The notes below the pieces were generated by a model. It did no database searches, was not told the DNA's origin, and worked only from the letters and a program-made list of their open reading frames with translations. From Mycobacterium sp. UM_CSW (lineage in GTDB: Bacteria; Actinomycetota; Actinomycetes; Mycobacteriales; Mycobacteriaceae), in NCBI RefSeq assembly GCF_000455205.1, contig NZ_AUWQ01000001.1, forward strand, positions 167,837-231,836: a stretch of 64,000 nt of DNA, read 5' to 3'. Each line of letters starts with the position of its first letter. Position 1 is the stretch's first letter. A program made the position numbers and the translations under genes. Shown here one piece after another: positions 18,075 through 30,393 of this stretch.

Positions 18075-18152
18075 GAATATCCCTCTTCGAGTTTCGATGC
18101 GTCCTACAGAAGTTTAGCTAAGGTAAAGTTCTCGGGCCAATTGGCGGGCGGG

Positions 18153-19280
18153 CTAGTTGATCGGGGCGTTGAGCAGGCGCAGGTCGTCGACGATGCCGCG
18201 GGCCGCGATCAGGCCCTCGCCGGTCTGCCATACCTCGTCGTTAACGACGTAGACCCGGTTGTCGTGGTTGGCGGACAGCTTGCGCCAGGGGTTGCTATCC
18301 AGGACGGCGGCGGCGCGATCCGCGGCGGCCGGGGTGGCGCATGACACATAGACCACGTCGGCGTCCGCGGCGGCGAGATCCGGGTTTTTGGCGAGGTCGG
18401 CGTCGGTGGCGCCGATCTCGATGTAGGGCTTGTCGGTGAACCGCTGGGCGGCCGGCCGGTCCACCCCGACGGCCCCGAGCACGCTGGCCGGAAAGTTGTT
18501 GGCCCCGTACACCCGGATGGCGGTGGTGGTCAGCTGCACGATCGACGCCTGGAAGTGGGACGCGTCGTGCGCCGTGCCGATCTGGGTGGCCCGCTGCGTG
18601 AACCCGGCGATCAGGGCGTCGACGGCGCCGGTGCGCGCGGTGGCGGCGCCGACGCCGCGCAGGTTGGCCTCCCAAGCCGCGCCGGGCGCCGCGGTGAACA
18701 CGGTCGGGGCGATGGCGGCGAGCTGCGGGTAGAGCTTTGGGGTCAGGCCCTGCGATCCCAGGATCAGGTCGGGGTGGGCGGCGGCGATGCCGCCCAGGTC
18801 GGGATTGGTGCGGGTACCGACGCCCGGCAGGCCGTGCACCGCACCGCCGAGGTACGACGGCTGGCCGGACGACCCGTCCGGGAGCGCGGCGGCGACCACC
18901 CGCGATTGCAGGCCGAGCGCGCACAGGGCGTCGAGCTGGTCACCGGAGAGCACCACGATGCGCTGCGGCTCCGCGGGGACGGCGACCGTGTCGGGGGTGA
19001 CGCCGGCGGCGTTGCGGGCCTGGCGGGTGGGCGGCCCGGGATCGGCCGCGGCGGCGTCGCGCGGGCACGACTCGTCGGGCTTGCGGTCGTTTCCCAGCAC
19101 ACCGGCGCCCGCGATCTGGGTGGTGGGCGTGATCAAGGACCGGGTCGATGCGTTGCTGCCCGAGCCGCCGGCACCGCATGCGCCGCAGGCCAGGACGGCC
19201 ACGGCCAGAACCGCTGCGGCCACGGTCGATCGCCTTCCCAGCACGGGTCCGACGCTAACATCCGGCGACTTCGCAGCCAT
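18153..19280 (-). CDS. fecB: Iron-siderophore binding lipoprotein
   Basis: A 375-residue periplasmic binding protein of the FecB/BtuF fold, matching M. tuberculosis FecB (Rv3044), which binds carboxymycobactin-type or heme iron. A lipoprotein signal with lipobox VLAC puts the modified Cys at about residue 32. The binding domain then has QRIVVLSGDQLDALCALGL and HPDLILGSQGLTPKLYP, and ends in NHDNRVYVVNDEVWQTGEGL. It is divergent from ctaD, an arrangement kept in M. tuberculosis. Confidence 0.92.
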   Translation of the reverse strand: MAAKSPDVSVGPVLGRRSTVAAAVLAVAVLACGACGAGGSGSNASTRSLITPTTQIAGAGVLGNDRKPDESCPRDAAAADPGPPTRQARNAAGVTPDTVAVPAEPQRIVVLSGDQLDALCALGLQSRVVAAALPDGSSGQPSYLGGAVHGLPGVGTRTNPDLGGIAAAHPDLILGSQGLTPKLYPQLAAIAPTVFTAAPGAAWEANLRGVGAATARTGAVDALIAGFTQRATQIGTAHDASHFQASIVQLTTTAIRVYGANNFPASVLGAVGVDRPAAQRFTDKPYIEIGATDADLAKNPDLAAADADVVYVSCATPAAADRAAAVLDSNPWRKLSANHDNRVYVVNDEVWQTGEGLIAARGIVDDLRLLNAPIN

Positions 19281-19308
19281 TTACGACAGTTTGTAGGACT
19301 GCCCCTGA

Positions 19309-22398
<3,090 letters not shown>

Positions 22399-22450
22399 TG
22401 GTGACCGCGGTACGGCACGATGAGCGGGTGCCCGAAAACGGAAATCGGAG

Positions 22451-23326
22451 GTGAAGCCCGAGGATTCGAGAGAATCCGAGGGTGGAACCGACCAAGCTAA
22501 CGAGGCGGCGGACCCGGATCTGCTGATCGACTTCAGGAACGTCTCGCTGCAGCGCGATGGACGTACCCTGGTCGGACCGCTGGATTGGGCCGTGGAACTC
22601 GACGAACGCTGGGTGATCATCGGGCCCAACGGCGCCGGCAAGACGTCGTTGCTGCGCATCGCCGCCGCGAGCGAGCACCCGTCGTCGGGTGTGGCGTTCG
22701 TGCTCGGCGAGCGGCTGGGCCGGGTCGACGTGTCGGAGCTGCGGTCGCGGATCGGGCTGAGCTCGTCGGCGTTGGCGCAGCGGATCCCCACCGACGAAGT
22801 CGTGCGCGACCTCGTCGTCTCGGCGGGCTACGCGGTGCTGGGTCGTTGGCGCGAGCGCTACGAGGACGTCGACTACCGCCGGGCGATCGACATGCTGGAA
22901 AGCCTTGGCGCCGAGCACCTCGCGGAGCGCACCTACGGCACGCTGTCGGAGGGGGAGCGCAAGCGGGTGCTGATCGCACGCGCCTTAATGACCGACCCGG
23001 AACTGCTGCTGCTCGACGAGCCCGCCGCCGGCCTGGACCTGGGCGGCCGGGAGGAGCTGGTGGCCCGGCTGGCCGATCTGGCCGCCGACCCCGATGCGCC
23101 CGCGCTGGTGCTGGTCACCCACCACGTCGAGGAGGTGCCGCCCGGCTTCAGCCACTGCATGCTGCTGTCGGAGGCCCGGGTGGTCGCGGCGGGTCTGCTG
23201 TCCGACGTGCTGACCGCCGAGAACCTGTCCGCGGCGTTCGGCCAGTCGATCGCCCTGGACGTCGTCGACGGGCGCTATTTCGCTCGGCGAGTCCGCACCC
23301 GCGCGGCCCACCGGAGGCAGCTATGA
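22451..23326 (+). CDS. ABC transporter ATP-binding protein, Rv3041c-like
   Basis: A 291-residue stand-alone ATPase. Walker A GPNGAGKTS is near residues 58-66, the signature LSEGERKRVLIARAL is typical though it has E for the usual GQ, and Walker B is LLLLDEPAAGLD, with a switch His in TFHH-like VTHHVEEV. No permease gene is nearby, so its transport partner is unknown; it is related to ModF/YlmA-type ATPases. GTG 22451 follows AGGTGAAG-type purines. Its stop overlaps the NUDIX start in ATGA, indicating coupling. Confidence 0.9.
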   Translation: MKPEDSRESEGGTDQANEAADPDLLIDFRNVSLQRDGRTLVGPLDWAVELDERWVIIGPNGAGKTSLLRIAAASEHPSSGVAFVLGERLGRVDVSELRSRIGLSSSALAQRIPTDEVVRDLVVSAGYAVLGRWRERYEDVDYRRAIDMLESLGAEHLAERTYGTLSEGERKRVLIARALMTDPELLLLDEPAAGLDLGGREELVARLADLAADPDAPALVLVTHHVEEVPPGFSHCMLLSEARVVAAGLLSDVLTAENLSAAFGQSIALDVVDGRYFARRVRTRAAHRRQL

Positions 23327-24156
23327 GTACACCGCAGGATCCGCCACCGCTGGTCCCGCGACCGGCGGCAACCGTGATGCTGGTCCGCGATGACCCGAAG
23401 GGCTCAGAAACCGGGTTAGAGGTCTTCCTGATGCGCCGGCACGCCAAGATGGAGTTCGCCGCGGGGACGATGGTGTTCCCCGGCGGCGGCGTCGACGACC
23501 GCGACCGCAACGCCGATATCGCGTGGGCGGGGCCGTCGCCGCAGTGGTGGGCGCAGCGGTTCGGCATCGAACCCGACCTGGCCGAGGCGCTGGTCTGCGC
23601 CGCCGCGCGGGAGACGTTCGAGGAATCGGGGGTGCTGTTTGCGGGGCCGGCCGGAGACCCGGACGGGATCGTGGGCGACGCCTCGGTGTACGGCGAGGCG
23701 CGCCGCGCGCTGGCCGACGGCACGCTGTCCTTCGCCGACTTCCTGCGCCGCGAGAACCTGGAACTGCGATCGGACCTGCTGCGGCCGTGGGCCAACTGGG
23801 TGACCCCGGAGGCCGAGCGCACCCGCCGCTACGACACCTACTTCTTTGTGGGGGCGCTGCCGGAGGGGCAGCGGGCCGACGGGCGCAACACCGAGTCCGA
23901 CCGCGCGGGCTGGACGACGCCGCAGGCCGCCATCGACGACTTCGCCCACGGCCGGTGCTTTCTGCTGCCGCCGACCTGGACGCAGTTGGACTCGCTGGCC
24001 GGCCGCACGGTCGCCGACGTGCTGGCCGTCGAGCGCCAGATCGTCACGGTGCAGCCGCACCTCGAAATCCAGGGCGACAACTGGATTTTCGAGTTCTTCG
24101 ACTCCGACCGCTACCACCAGGCCCGCGAGGCGGGCGGCATGGGGTGGCGGCATTGA
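23323..24156 (+). CDS. NUDIX hydrolase, Rv3040c-like
   Basis: A 277-residue NUDIX protein. The NUDIX box is split by an insertion: [10 protein letters not shown] is separated from [14 protein letters not shown] by about 30 residues, as in the eukaryotic NUDT19-type enzymes that hydrolyse CoA derivatives. The catalytic Glu pair is present in ETFEES. ATG 23323 is set by GGAGG upstream and by the ATGA overlap with the ABC gene. The reading frame also stays open far upstream, but that part is a shadow of the ABC gene. It may turn over acyl-CoA, fitting its enoyl-CoA hydratase neighbour. Confidence 0.9.
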   Translation: MSTPQDPPPLVPRPAATVMLVRDDPKGSETGLEVFLMRRHAKMEFAAGTMVFPGGGVDDRDRNADIAWAGPSPQWWAQRFGIEPDLAEALVCAAARETFEESGVLFAGPAGDPDGIVGDASVYGEARRALADGTLSFADFLRRENLELRSDLLRPWANWVTPEAERTRRYDTYFFVGALPEGQRADGRNTESDRAGWTTPQAAIDDFAHGRCFLLPPTWTQLDSLAGRTVADVLAVERQIVTVQPHLEIQGDNWIFEFFDSDRYHQAREAGGMGWRH

Positions 24157-24836
24157 GGGAATTCGTCAGCGTCGTGGTCAGCGACGGGTCGCGCGACGCC
24201 GGCCTGGCGATGTTGCTGCTGTCGCGGCCGCCCACCAACGCGATGACGCGGCAGGTCTACCGCGAGATCGTGTCCGCGGCCGAGGAGCTGGGGCGCCGCG
24301 ACGACGTCGCCGTCGTGATCCTGTTCGGCGGCCACGAAATCTTCTCCGCCGGCGACGACGAGCCCGAGCTGCAAACGCTGACCGCGGCCGAGGCCGAGAC
24401 CGCGGCCCGGGTGCGGCAGGAAGCCCTGGACGCCGTCGCGGCGATCCCCAAGCCGACCGTGGCCGCGATCACCGGCTACGCGCTGGGCGCCGGCCTGGCC
24501 CTGGCCCTGGTCGCCGACTGGCGGGTCAGCGGCGACAACGTCAAGTTCGGCGCCACCGAGATCCTGGCCGGCCTGGTCCCCGGCGGCGGGGCGATGACCC
24601 GGCTGGCCCGCGTCACCGGCGCGAGCCGCGCCAAGGAGCTGGTGTTCAGCGGTCGCTTCTTCGACGCCGAGGAGGCCCTGGCGCTGGGCCTGATCGACGA
24701 GATGGTGGCCCCCGACGACGTCTACGACGCCGCGGCGGCGTGGGCGCGCCGCTTCCTCGACGGGCCGGCGCAGGCGATCGCTGTGGCCAAGGCCAGAATC
24801 AACGCCGTTTTCGATCGGTTACCCGACGCCGATTAG
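24153..24836 (+). CDS. echA17: Enoyl-CoA hydratase/isomerase, EchA17-like
   Basis: A 227-residue crotonase. Oxyanion-hole elements [11 protein letters not shown] and [13 protein letters not shown] are present, with Glu in ATEIL and Glu in AKELVFSG at the usual acid-base positions, so it should hydrate enoyl-CoA or isomerise. It is orthologous by position to M. tuberculosis echA17 (Rv3039c). TTG 24153 overlaps the NUDIX stop and gives the expected start [11 protein letters not shown] 24144 is possible. The C-terminus stops soon after the AKARINAVF helix and is shorter by about 25 residues than recalled for the M. tuberculosis protein. Confidence 0.88.
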   Translation: MREFVSVVVSDGSRDAGLAMLLLSRPPTNAMTRQVYREIVSAAEELGRRDDVAVVILFGGHEIFSAGDDEPELQTLTAAEAETAARVRQEALDAVAAIPKPTVAAITGYALGAGLALALVADWRVSGDNVKFGATEILAGLVPGGGAMTRLARVTGASRAKELVFSGRFFDAEEALALGLIDEMVAPDDVYDAAAAWARRFLDGPAQAIAVAKARINAVFDRLPDAD

Positions 24837-24846
24837 GCTGCCCTGC

Positions 24847-25830
24847 ATGACGACGAGTACCGGGATCTCAGGCGACGCCGTTCCCAACCCGCATGCCACC
24901 GCCGAGCAGGTGGAGGCGGCGCGGCATGACAGCAAGCTGGCCCAGGTTCTCTACCACGACTGGGAAGCGGAGAACTACGACGAGAAATGGTCGATCTCCT
25001 ATGACCAGCGGTGCGTCGAGTACGCCCGGGACTGCTTCGACGCCACCGTGCCGGACCAGGTGCTCAGGGAGCTGCCCTACGATCGGGCGCTCGAATTAGG
25101 TTGCGGGACAGGCTTTTTCCTGCTCAACCTGATCCAGTCCGGGGTGGCGCGGCGCGGGTCGGTCACCGACCTGTCGCCCGGCATGGTCAAGGTAGCGACC
25201 CGCAACGGCAAATCGCTGGGCCTGGACATCGACGGCCGCGTCGCCGACGCCGAGGGCATCCCGTACGAGGACAACACCTTCGACCTGGTCGTCGGCCACG
25301 CGGTGCTGCACCACATCCCCGACGTCGAGCTCTCGCTGCGCGAGGTGGTCCGGGTGCTGCGTCCCGGCGGCCGGTTCGTCTTCGCCGGTGAGCCGAGCAA
25401 TGCCGGCGAGGTCTACGCCCGTGCCCTCTCGACGCTGACCTGGCGGGTCGTCACCAACGTCACCCGGTTGCCCGGCCTGGGCGGCTGGCGGCGCCCGCAG
25501 ACCGAGCTGGACGAGTCGTCGCGCGCGGCGGCGCTGGAGGCGCTCGTCGACCTGCACACGTTCGCGCCGGAAGACCTGGAGCGGATGGCGGAGGGCGCCG
25601 GCGCCGTCGACGTCCGGACCGCCACCGTCGAGTTCACCGCCGCGATGCTGGGCTGGCCGCTTCGCACGTTCGAGTGCGCGGTCCCGCCGGGGCGGCTGGG
25701 CTGGGGCTGGGCGAAATTCGCCTTCAACGGGTGGAAGACGCTGAGCTGGGTGGACGCCAACGTGTGGCGGCACGTGGTGCCGAAGGGCTGGTTCTACAAC
25801 GTGATGGTCACCGGGGTCAAACCCTCCTGA
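24847..25830 (+). CDS. SAM-dependent methyltransferase, Rv3038c-like
   Basis: A 327-residue class I methyltransferase. The N-terminal 70 residues (LYHDWEAENYDEKWSIS) precede motif I LELGCGTGFFLL; VGHAVLHHIPDVELSLREVVRVLRPGG gives motifs II and III. The C-terminal third (PPGRLGWGWAKFAFNGWKT) is specific to this actinobacterial group. Substrate unknown; the gene sits in the conserved echA17-Rv3037c run. ATG 24847 is 10 bases after echA17. Confidence 0.88.
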   Translation: MTTSTGISGDAVPNPHATAEQVEAARHDSKLAQVLYHDWEAENYDEKWSISYDQRCVEYARDCFDATVPDQVLRELPYDRALELGCGTGFFLLNLIQSGVARRGSVTDLSPGMVKVATRNGKSLGLDIDGRVADAEGIPYEDNTFDLVVGHAVLHHIPDVELSLREVVRVLRPGGRFVFAGEPSNAGEVYARALSTLTWRVVTNVTRLPGLGGWRRPQTELDESSRAAALEALVDLHTFAPEDLERMAEGAGAVDVRTATVEFTAAMLGWPLRTFECAVPPGRLGWGWAKFAFNGWKTLSWVDANVWRHVVPKGWFYNVMVTGVKPS

Positions 25831-25869
25831 GTGGGCGCCGCCCGGCGACGATGCAGGCCGCGCAGCGGC

Positions 25870-27066
25870 GTGAGGAGGAGTCGGGCGATCAGAATCAGCA
25901 CCGACGACGTCAGCTACCTGCGCTCGGAACCGGGTGCCGCGGCGCTGGCCGCCGTCGCCGAATTCGAGCTGACCGACGCGACGCGGGTCGCGGACATCGC
26001 GGCCGTGCGCACCCGCTTCGGCGACCGGGCGCCGGTGCTGGTCGAGACGACGCTGCTGCGCCGGCGCGCCTTGGACAAACTCGGGCAGCTGGAGGTCTCC
26101 GGCTGGCTGTTCACCGACGAAGCGCTGCAGCAGGCCACCGCCGCGCCGGTGGCGTTGCACCGGGCGTCGCGGCTGGCCCAGGCGGGCGTGACGGTGCACG
26201 ACGCGACCTGTTCGATCGGCACCGAGCTGGCCGCGCTGCGCGCCGCGGGCGTGCGCGCGGTGGGCAGCGACACCGACGCGGTGCGCCTCGCGATGGCGCG
26301 GCACAACCTGGGCGCGGCGACCGCCCTGTGCCGCGCCGACGCGCTGCACCCGGTGACCCGCGACGCGGTGGTGCTGGTCGACCCGGCGCGCCGCCTCGGG
26401 GGACGGCGGCAGATGCGCGTCGACGACTACGCACCCGCCCTGGGCCGGGTGCTGGACACCTACGCCGACCGCGACCTCGTCGTAAAGTGCGCCCCCGGAA
26501 TAGATTTCGACGAACTGAGCCGTCTCGGTTTCGTAGGCGAAATCGAGGTGACGTCGTATCAGGGGTCGGTGCGGGAAGCGTGCCTGTGGTCGGCCGGGCT
26601 GTCGCGGGCGGGGGTGCGCCGGCGGGCGAGCGTCCTCGATCGCGGGGAACAGCTGACCGACGCCGAACCGGACGACTGCCCGGTGGGCCCGCCCGGGCGG
26701 TGGATCGTCGACCCCGACGGAGCCGTCGTGCGGGCCGGTCTGGTGCGCCACTACGCCGCCCGGCACGGGCTGTGGCAACTCGACCCCGACATCGCGTACC
26801 TGTCCGGGGATCGGCTGCCGCCGGGGGTCCGGGGTTTCGAGGTGCTCGAGCAGCTGGCGTTCGACGAGCGCCGGCTGCGGCAGGCCCTGGCGGCGCTGGG
26901 CTGCGGGCCGCTCGAGATCCTGGTCCGCGGGGTGCGCGTCGACCCCGACGCGCTGCGGCGCCGGCTGCGTCCGCGCGGAGACCGGCCGCTATCGGTAATC
27001 ATCACGCGCATCGGCGCCGGGGCCGCCGGCCGTGCGACGGCCTTCGTCTGCCGGGCGTCCCGGTAG
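25870..27066 (+). CDS. THUMP-like, SAM-binding domain protein, Rv3037c-like
   Basis: A 398-residue class I SAM-fold protein of the conserved mycobacterial Rv3037c family. Visible: VHDATCSIGTELAALRAAGVRAVGSDTD as the SAM motif, VVLVDPARR as motif IV, and a C-terminal THUMP-like domain ending LSVIITRIG. The likely role is methylation of RNA or of a sugar. The frame extends to GTG 25831, directly after the preceding stop; M. tuberculosis Rv3037c is recalled to be shorter, so the true start may lie later still, near 25888, where GAGGAGGAG precedes it. Start confidence is low. Confidence 0.85.
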   Translation: MRRSRAIRISTDDVSYLRSEPGAAALAAVAEFELTDATRVADIAAVRTRFGDRAPVLVETTLLRRRALDKLGQLEVSGWLFTDEALQQATAAPVALHRASRLAQAGVTVHDATCSIGTELAALRAAGVRAVGSDTDAVRLAMARHNLGAATALCRADALHPVTRDAVVLVDPARRLGGRRQMRVDDYAPALGRVLDTYADRDLVVKCAPGIDFDELSRLGFVGEIEVTSYQGSVREACLWSAGLSRAGVRRRASVLDRGEQLTDAEPDDCPVGPPGRWIVDPDGAVVRAGLVRHYAARHGLWQLDPDIAYLSGDRLPPGVRGFEVLEQLAFDERRLRQALAALGCGPLEILVRGVRVDPDALRRRLRPRGDRPLSVIITRIGAGAAGRATAFVCRASR

Positions 27067-27123
27067 GCTGGCTGCGTCACACCTGGTAGGCGCCCCGCCC
27101 TAAATCCGCGAGGACAATTCACG

Positions 27124-27819
27124 ATGCGTTACCTGATAGCGGCCGCGGTGCTGGCTGCCGCGGTGGCTTTTATGGTCCCGGCGGGCTGGCCGGCGGGCGG
27201 AGAACCGGCGTCGTGCGCCAGCCTGGGCGGCACCGTGGAGGCCGGCCAGATGTGTCAGGTGCACGCCACCGGCCCCACCTACATGCTGAACATGACGTTC
27301 CCCGCCGACTACCCCGACGAGCAGGCGCTGGTCGACTACATCACGCAGAACCGCGACGGGTTCGTCAACGTCGCGCAGGGGTCCGGCACGCGCGACCAGC
27401 CATACCAAATGGAGGCCACCACCGAGCAACACACCGCCGGACAGCCGCCGCACAACACCCGCAGCGTCGTGCTGAAGTTCTTCCAGGACCTGGGCGGTTC
27501 CCGGCCGACCACCTGGTACAAGGCGTTCAACTACAACCTAGGGACCAAACAGCCGATCACGTTCGACAACCTGTTCGCCCCGGGCACGACGCCGCTGGAC
27601 AGCATCTTTCCCATCGTCCAGCGCGACCTGAACCGGCAAAACCCGCTGGGCGCAGTGATATTGCCGTCGACCGGGCTTGACCCGTCGCACTACCAGAACT
27701 TCGCGATCACCGACGACCAGCTGATCTTCTACTTCGCCCCCGGCGAGATGCTGCCGTCGTTCGGCGGCCCCACCCAGGCGCAGGTGCCGCGCAGCGCCAT
27801 CCCGCCGCTCGCCGTGTGA
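27124..27819 (+). CDS. Secreted protein of the TB22.2/MPT63-neighbour type, Rv3036c-like (DUF3298/RsiV-like)
   Basis: A 231-residue exported protein: Sec signal peptide MRYLIAAAVLAAAVAFMVPAGWPAGG, then a domain related to RsiV/DUF3298 with YMLNMTFPADYPDEQALVDYI and an internal AITDDQLIFYFAPGE. The corresponding M. tuberculosis protein, TB22.2 (Rv3036c), is secreted and has been reported as an esterase; no classical Ser-His-Asp site can be picked out here. ATG 27124 with GAGGAC upstream. Confidence 0.88.
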   Translation: MRYLIAAAVLAAAVAFMVPAGWPAGGEPASCASLGGTVEAGQMCQVHATGPTYMLNMTFPADYPDEQALVDYITQNRDGFVNVAQGSGTRDQPYQMEATTEQHTAGQPPHNTRSVVLKFFQDLGGSRPTTWYKAFNYNLGTKQPITFDNLFAPGTTPLDSIFPIVQRDLNRQNPLGAVILPSTGLDPSHYQNFAITDDQLIFYFAPGEMLPSFGGPTQAQVPRSAIPPLAV

Positions 27820-27902
27820 GTCCTGGGCGGCAACACGCCGACGAGCTCCGCCCCAGCCGCACAAAGCAAAGCCGCGAATTCACATTCAGACGCGTAGCCG
27901 GC

Positions 27903-28241
27903 TCAGACGGGCCCGGCCAGCGTCTCGATCGCCGCGGCGCCGATCGCCAGCCCGACCTGCGCCACACAACCGACGATCGGGACGAAAAAGGCCGTTCGGC
28001 GCCGGAGGAGCAGGGCCACCGCGACGGCGACGTCGGCGACCAGGACGGCGGCGCCACCCCAGACCCCCAGCATCATGGCGCGGTCGATCCAGGCGGGGTC
28101 GCCGCACTTGACGGCGCCGCACGGGTCGGTGCCCATTACGAACAGGCCCAGCAGCACATAAGTCGCCGCCAGTAGGAATCCGTGGACGATGAGCAGGACG
28201 ACGGTCGCGACGACGTCGGCGGGGCGGCTGCGCGCGCTCAT
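27903..28241 (-). CDS. Small membrane protein, four predicted helices
   Basis: A 112-residue protein with four hydrophobic segments (about 10-37, 55-80, 84-100 and the end) and two Cys in GTDPCGAVKCGDP on the outer side between helices 1 and 2, which could form a disulfide. I do not recognise a named family beyond hypothetical mycobacterial membrane proteins. ATG 28241 overlaps the stop of the PQQ-propeller lipoprotein gene (ATGA), so the two are translated together and the protein may help that lipoprotein at the membrane. Confidence 0.75.
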   Translation of the reverse strand: MSARSRPADVVATVVLLIVHGFLLAATYVLLGLFVMGTDPCGAVKCGDPAWIDRAMMLGVWGGAAVLVADVAVAVALLLRRRTAFFVPIVGCVAQVGLAIGAAAIETLAGPV

Positions 28242-29560
28242 GCCGGCCCGAATCCATAGACCTGACCGTCGCTGGTGGCGGCCACCACCCGGCGATCGTT
28301 GCCCACCGACACGCCGACGGGATACCCGCTGGCCGCCGGAAGCGGATAGCTGCCCAGCGTGTGCCCGTTGCCCGGATCGAACACCAGCACCGACATCCCG
28401 GGTGCGCCGTCCGCGGGTGGACCGCCGACGACCACATATCCGGCGCCGCCGCCGGCCAGGCTCGACGACGACAGCGGCGTCGCGTCGTCGCGGCGCCACG
28501 CCGGGTCGGCGTGATCCCCGGCGTCCTTGAACGCCGCCAGCCGCGTGTCGGGGCCGCCGCCCGACACGATCAGCCCCTGCGGGGTGACCGCGGGCGGCGT
28601 CTGCGCCAGAAAGCCAAGTGGCGCAGACCATTTCGGTTTCCCGTCGGCCGCGTGCAGGGCCCACAGCCGTTGGTCGCGGCCGTTTACGTAGACGGTCGAG
28701 CCGTCGGCGGACAGCACCGGGCTGGCGATGACACCGGCGCCGACGGCGTCGCTGGTCCAGTCCCGGGTGAGGAGCGGCGTCTGGCCCGGGTGGTACCTCA
28801 GCCCGACCAGCCCGGCGGCCGGGGCGCCGGGCTGCCAGACGCCCAGCACCGCGGTCCCGTTGACCGGTGAGTAGGCCGGCGCCGCGGCGACCGGGCAGCC
28901 CGGCCGGGCGGGCGCGCAATCGGCCAACCCGCGGGTCGCGTCGGTGGGGTCGACGCCCTCCACCAGATCGAGTGGGCTGCCGACCACCTCGCCGCGGTGC
29001 GAGTCGAAAACCAGCACCTGGCCCAGGTGCGTGGTGACGAGCAGCTGGCCGTGGCCCAGAAACCTTGGGGTGGTGGGCATCCCGATCACAGGCTGGCGCC
29101 ACCGCGTCCACTGGGTCACCGGAAACGAGAAGAAGGTGCCCGGCTGGCCGACGTACAGGTTGTCGAAGCCGTCGAACAGCGGGCCGGCGAAGCCGCCGCC
29201 CTGCACCAGCCGCACACACCAGCGTTGGCGGCCGTTGTCATTGGCCTCCCACTCCATCAGCGAACAGCCGGCCGGGGTCTGCGCGTTCAGCGCGAGATAG
29301 CTGCGCGCGCTCAGCGCCGCGCCCGACCCGAGGCTGCCCTTGACCGACCGCGTCCACTGCAGCGACAGCTTGGTCGCGCCGCCGGTCGCGGTGTAGCTGC
29401 TGTTGGCGGCGTCGCCGTATTGCGCCGGCCAGCCCTGCGCTGGCGAGGCGTCCACCCACGAGTCGGTGTTGCCGCAGCCGCCGAGCCCGACCGCGAGCCC
29501 GGCCGCCAAGGCGGCGCACGAGCCACGCCGAAGCCCACGCAGGAGATGTCGGGCAAGCAC
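28238..29560 (-). CDS. PQQ-like beta-propeller lipoprotein, Rv3035-like
   Basis: A 440-residue exported protein. The lipobox LGGC has its Cys near residue 29, followed by repeated beta-propeller blades (VFDSHRGEVVG, STVYVNGRDQRLWALHAADGKPKW, VLVFDPGNGHTLGSYPL). These resemble BamB/PQQ dehydrogenase propellers but lack recognisable catalytic residues, so a scaffolding or binding role at the membrane face is likely. Orthologous in position to M. tuberculosis Rv3035, in the MGLP region. Divergent from the acyltransferase-like gene 89 bases away. Confidence 0.88.
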   Translation of the reverse strand: MLARHLLRGLRRGSCAALAAGLAVGLGGCGNTDSWVDASPAQGWPAQYGDAANSSYTATGGATKLSLQWTRSVKGSLGSGAALSARSYLALNAQTPAGCSLMEWEANDNGRQRWCVRLVQGGGFAGPLFDGFDNLYVGQPGTFFSFPVTQWTRWRQPVIGMPTTPRFLGHGQLLVTTHLGQVLVFDSHRGEVVGSPLDLVEGVDPTDATRGLADCAPARPGCPVAAAPAYSPVNGTAVLGVWQPGAPAAGLVGLRYHPGQTPLLTRDWTSDAVGAGVIASPVLSADGSTVYVNGRDQRLWALHAADGKPKWSAPLGFLAQTPPAVTPQGLIVSGGGPDTRLAAFKDAGDHADPAWRRDDATPLSSSSLAGGGAGYVVVGGPPADGAPGMSVLVFDPGNGHTLGSYPLPAASGYPVGVSVGNDRRVVAATSDGQVYGFGPA

Positions 29561-29649
29561 CTCGGGTTTCCAAGTCCTTCTACGTTGCGGGGGCAGCGAG
29601 CGAGTACAGGTGAGGGTAACCCCTGACGGCTCCGATAGGCTTTCCGGCC

Positions 29650-30387
29650 ATGACGAGCATGTGGAATGCTCCGCTTCACCGCCGCTGGCGTGGATCGAAC
29701 CTGCGCGACCCCCGCCAGGCCAAGTTCCTCACGCTGGCCTCGCTGAAGTGGGTGCTGGCCAACCGGGCCTACACCCCGTGGTACCTGGTGCGCTACTGGC
29801 GGCTGCTGAAATTCAAGCTGGCCAACCCGCACATCATCACCCGCGGGATGGTGTTTTTGGGCAAGGGCGTGGAGATCCACGCGACACCGGAACTGTCGGA
29901 GATGGAGATCGGCCGCTGGGTGCACATCGGCGACAAGAACACCATCCGCGCGCACGAGGGCTCGCTGCGGTTCGGCGACAAGGTGGTGCTCGGCCGCGAC
30001 AACGTCATCAACACCTACCTCGATATCGAGCTCGGCGATTCAGTGTTGATGGCCGACTGGTGCTATGTCTGCGATTTCGATCACCGGATGGACGACATCA
30101 ACCTGCCGATCAAGGATCAGGGCATCGTCAAGTCCCCGGTCCGGATCGGGCCGGACACCTGGGTCGGGGTCAAGGTCACCGTGCTGCGCGGCACCTCCAT
30201 CGGGCGCGGCTGTGTGCTGGGGTCGCACGCGGTGGTGCGCGGCGTCATCCCCGATTACTCGATCGCGGTCGGCGCACCGGCCAAGGTGGTCAAGAACCGC
30301 CAGCTGTCCTGGGAGAGCTCGGCCGCGCAGCGCGCCGAACTGGCGGCCGCGCTGGCCGATATCGAACGCAAGAAGGCGGCGCGTTAG
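29650..30387 (+). CDS. Left-handed beta-helix acyltransferase, Rv3034c-like
   Basis: A 245-residue hexapeptide-repeat transferase (WcaF/NodL type). Repeats of [LIV]-G-x4 run from about residue 75 to 215, e.g. IGRWVHIGDKNTIRAHEGS and VKVTVLRGTSIGRGCVLGSHAVV. A catalytic His lies in CDFDHRMDD. Such enzymes acetylate or acylate sugars. In M. tuberculosis the equivalent Rv3034c sits among MGLP genes, so acylation of methylglucose lipopolysaccharide is a context-based idea. ATG 29650. Confidence 0.87.
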   Translation: MTSMWNAPLHRRWRGSNLRDPRQAKFLTLASLKWVLANRAYTPWYLVRYWRLLKFKLANPHIITRGMVFLGKGVEIHATPELSEMEIGRWVHIGDKNTIRAHEGSLRFGDKVVLGRDNVINTYLDIELGDSVLMADWCYVCDFDHRMDDINLPIKDQGIVKSPVRIGPDTWVGVKVTVLRGTSIGRGCVLGSHAVVRGVIPDYSIAVGAPAKVVKNRQLSWESSAAQRAELAAALADIERKKAAR

Positions 30388-30393
30388 CCCGCT

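Noticed and set aside
18106-18128. IdeR-type iron box between adhC and fecB
   Set aside because: TTAGCTAA is there, but the centre is one base short of the 19-base iron box and the flanks do not match; it also faces adhC, not fecB.
22585-23322. Long N-terminal extension of the NUDIX protein
   Set aside because: The frame is open but is a high-GC shadow of the ABC ATPase; GGAGG and the ATGA overlap set the start at 23323.
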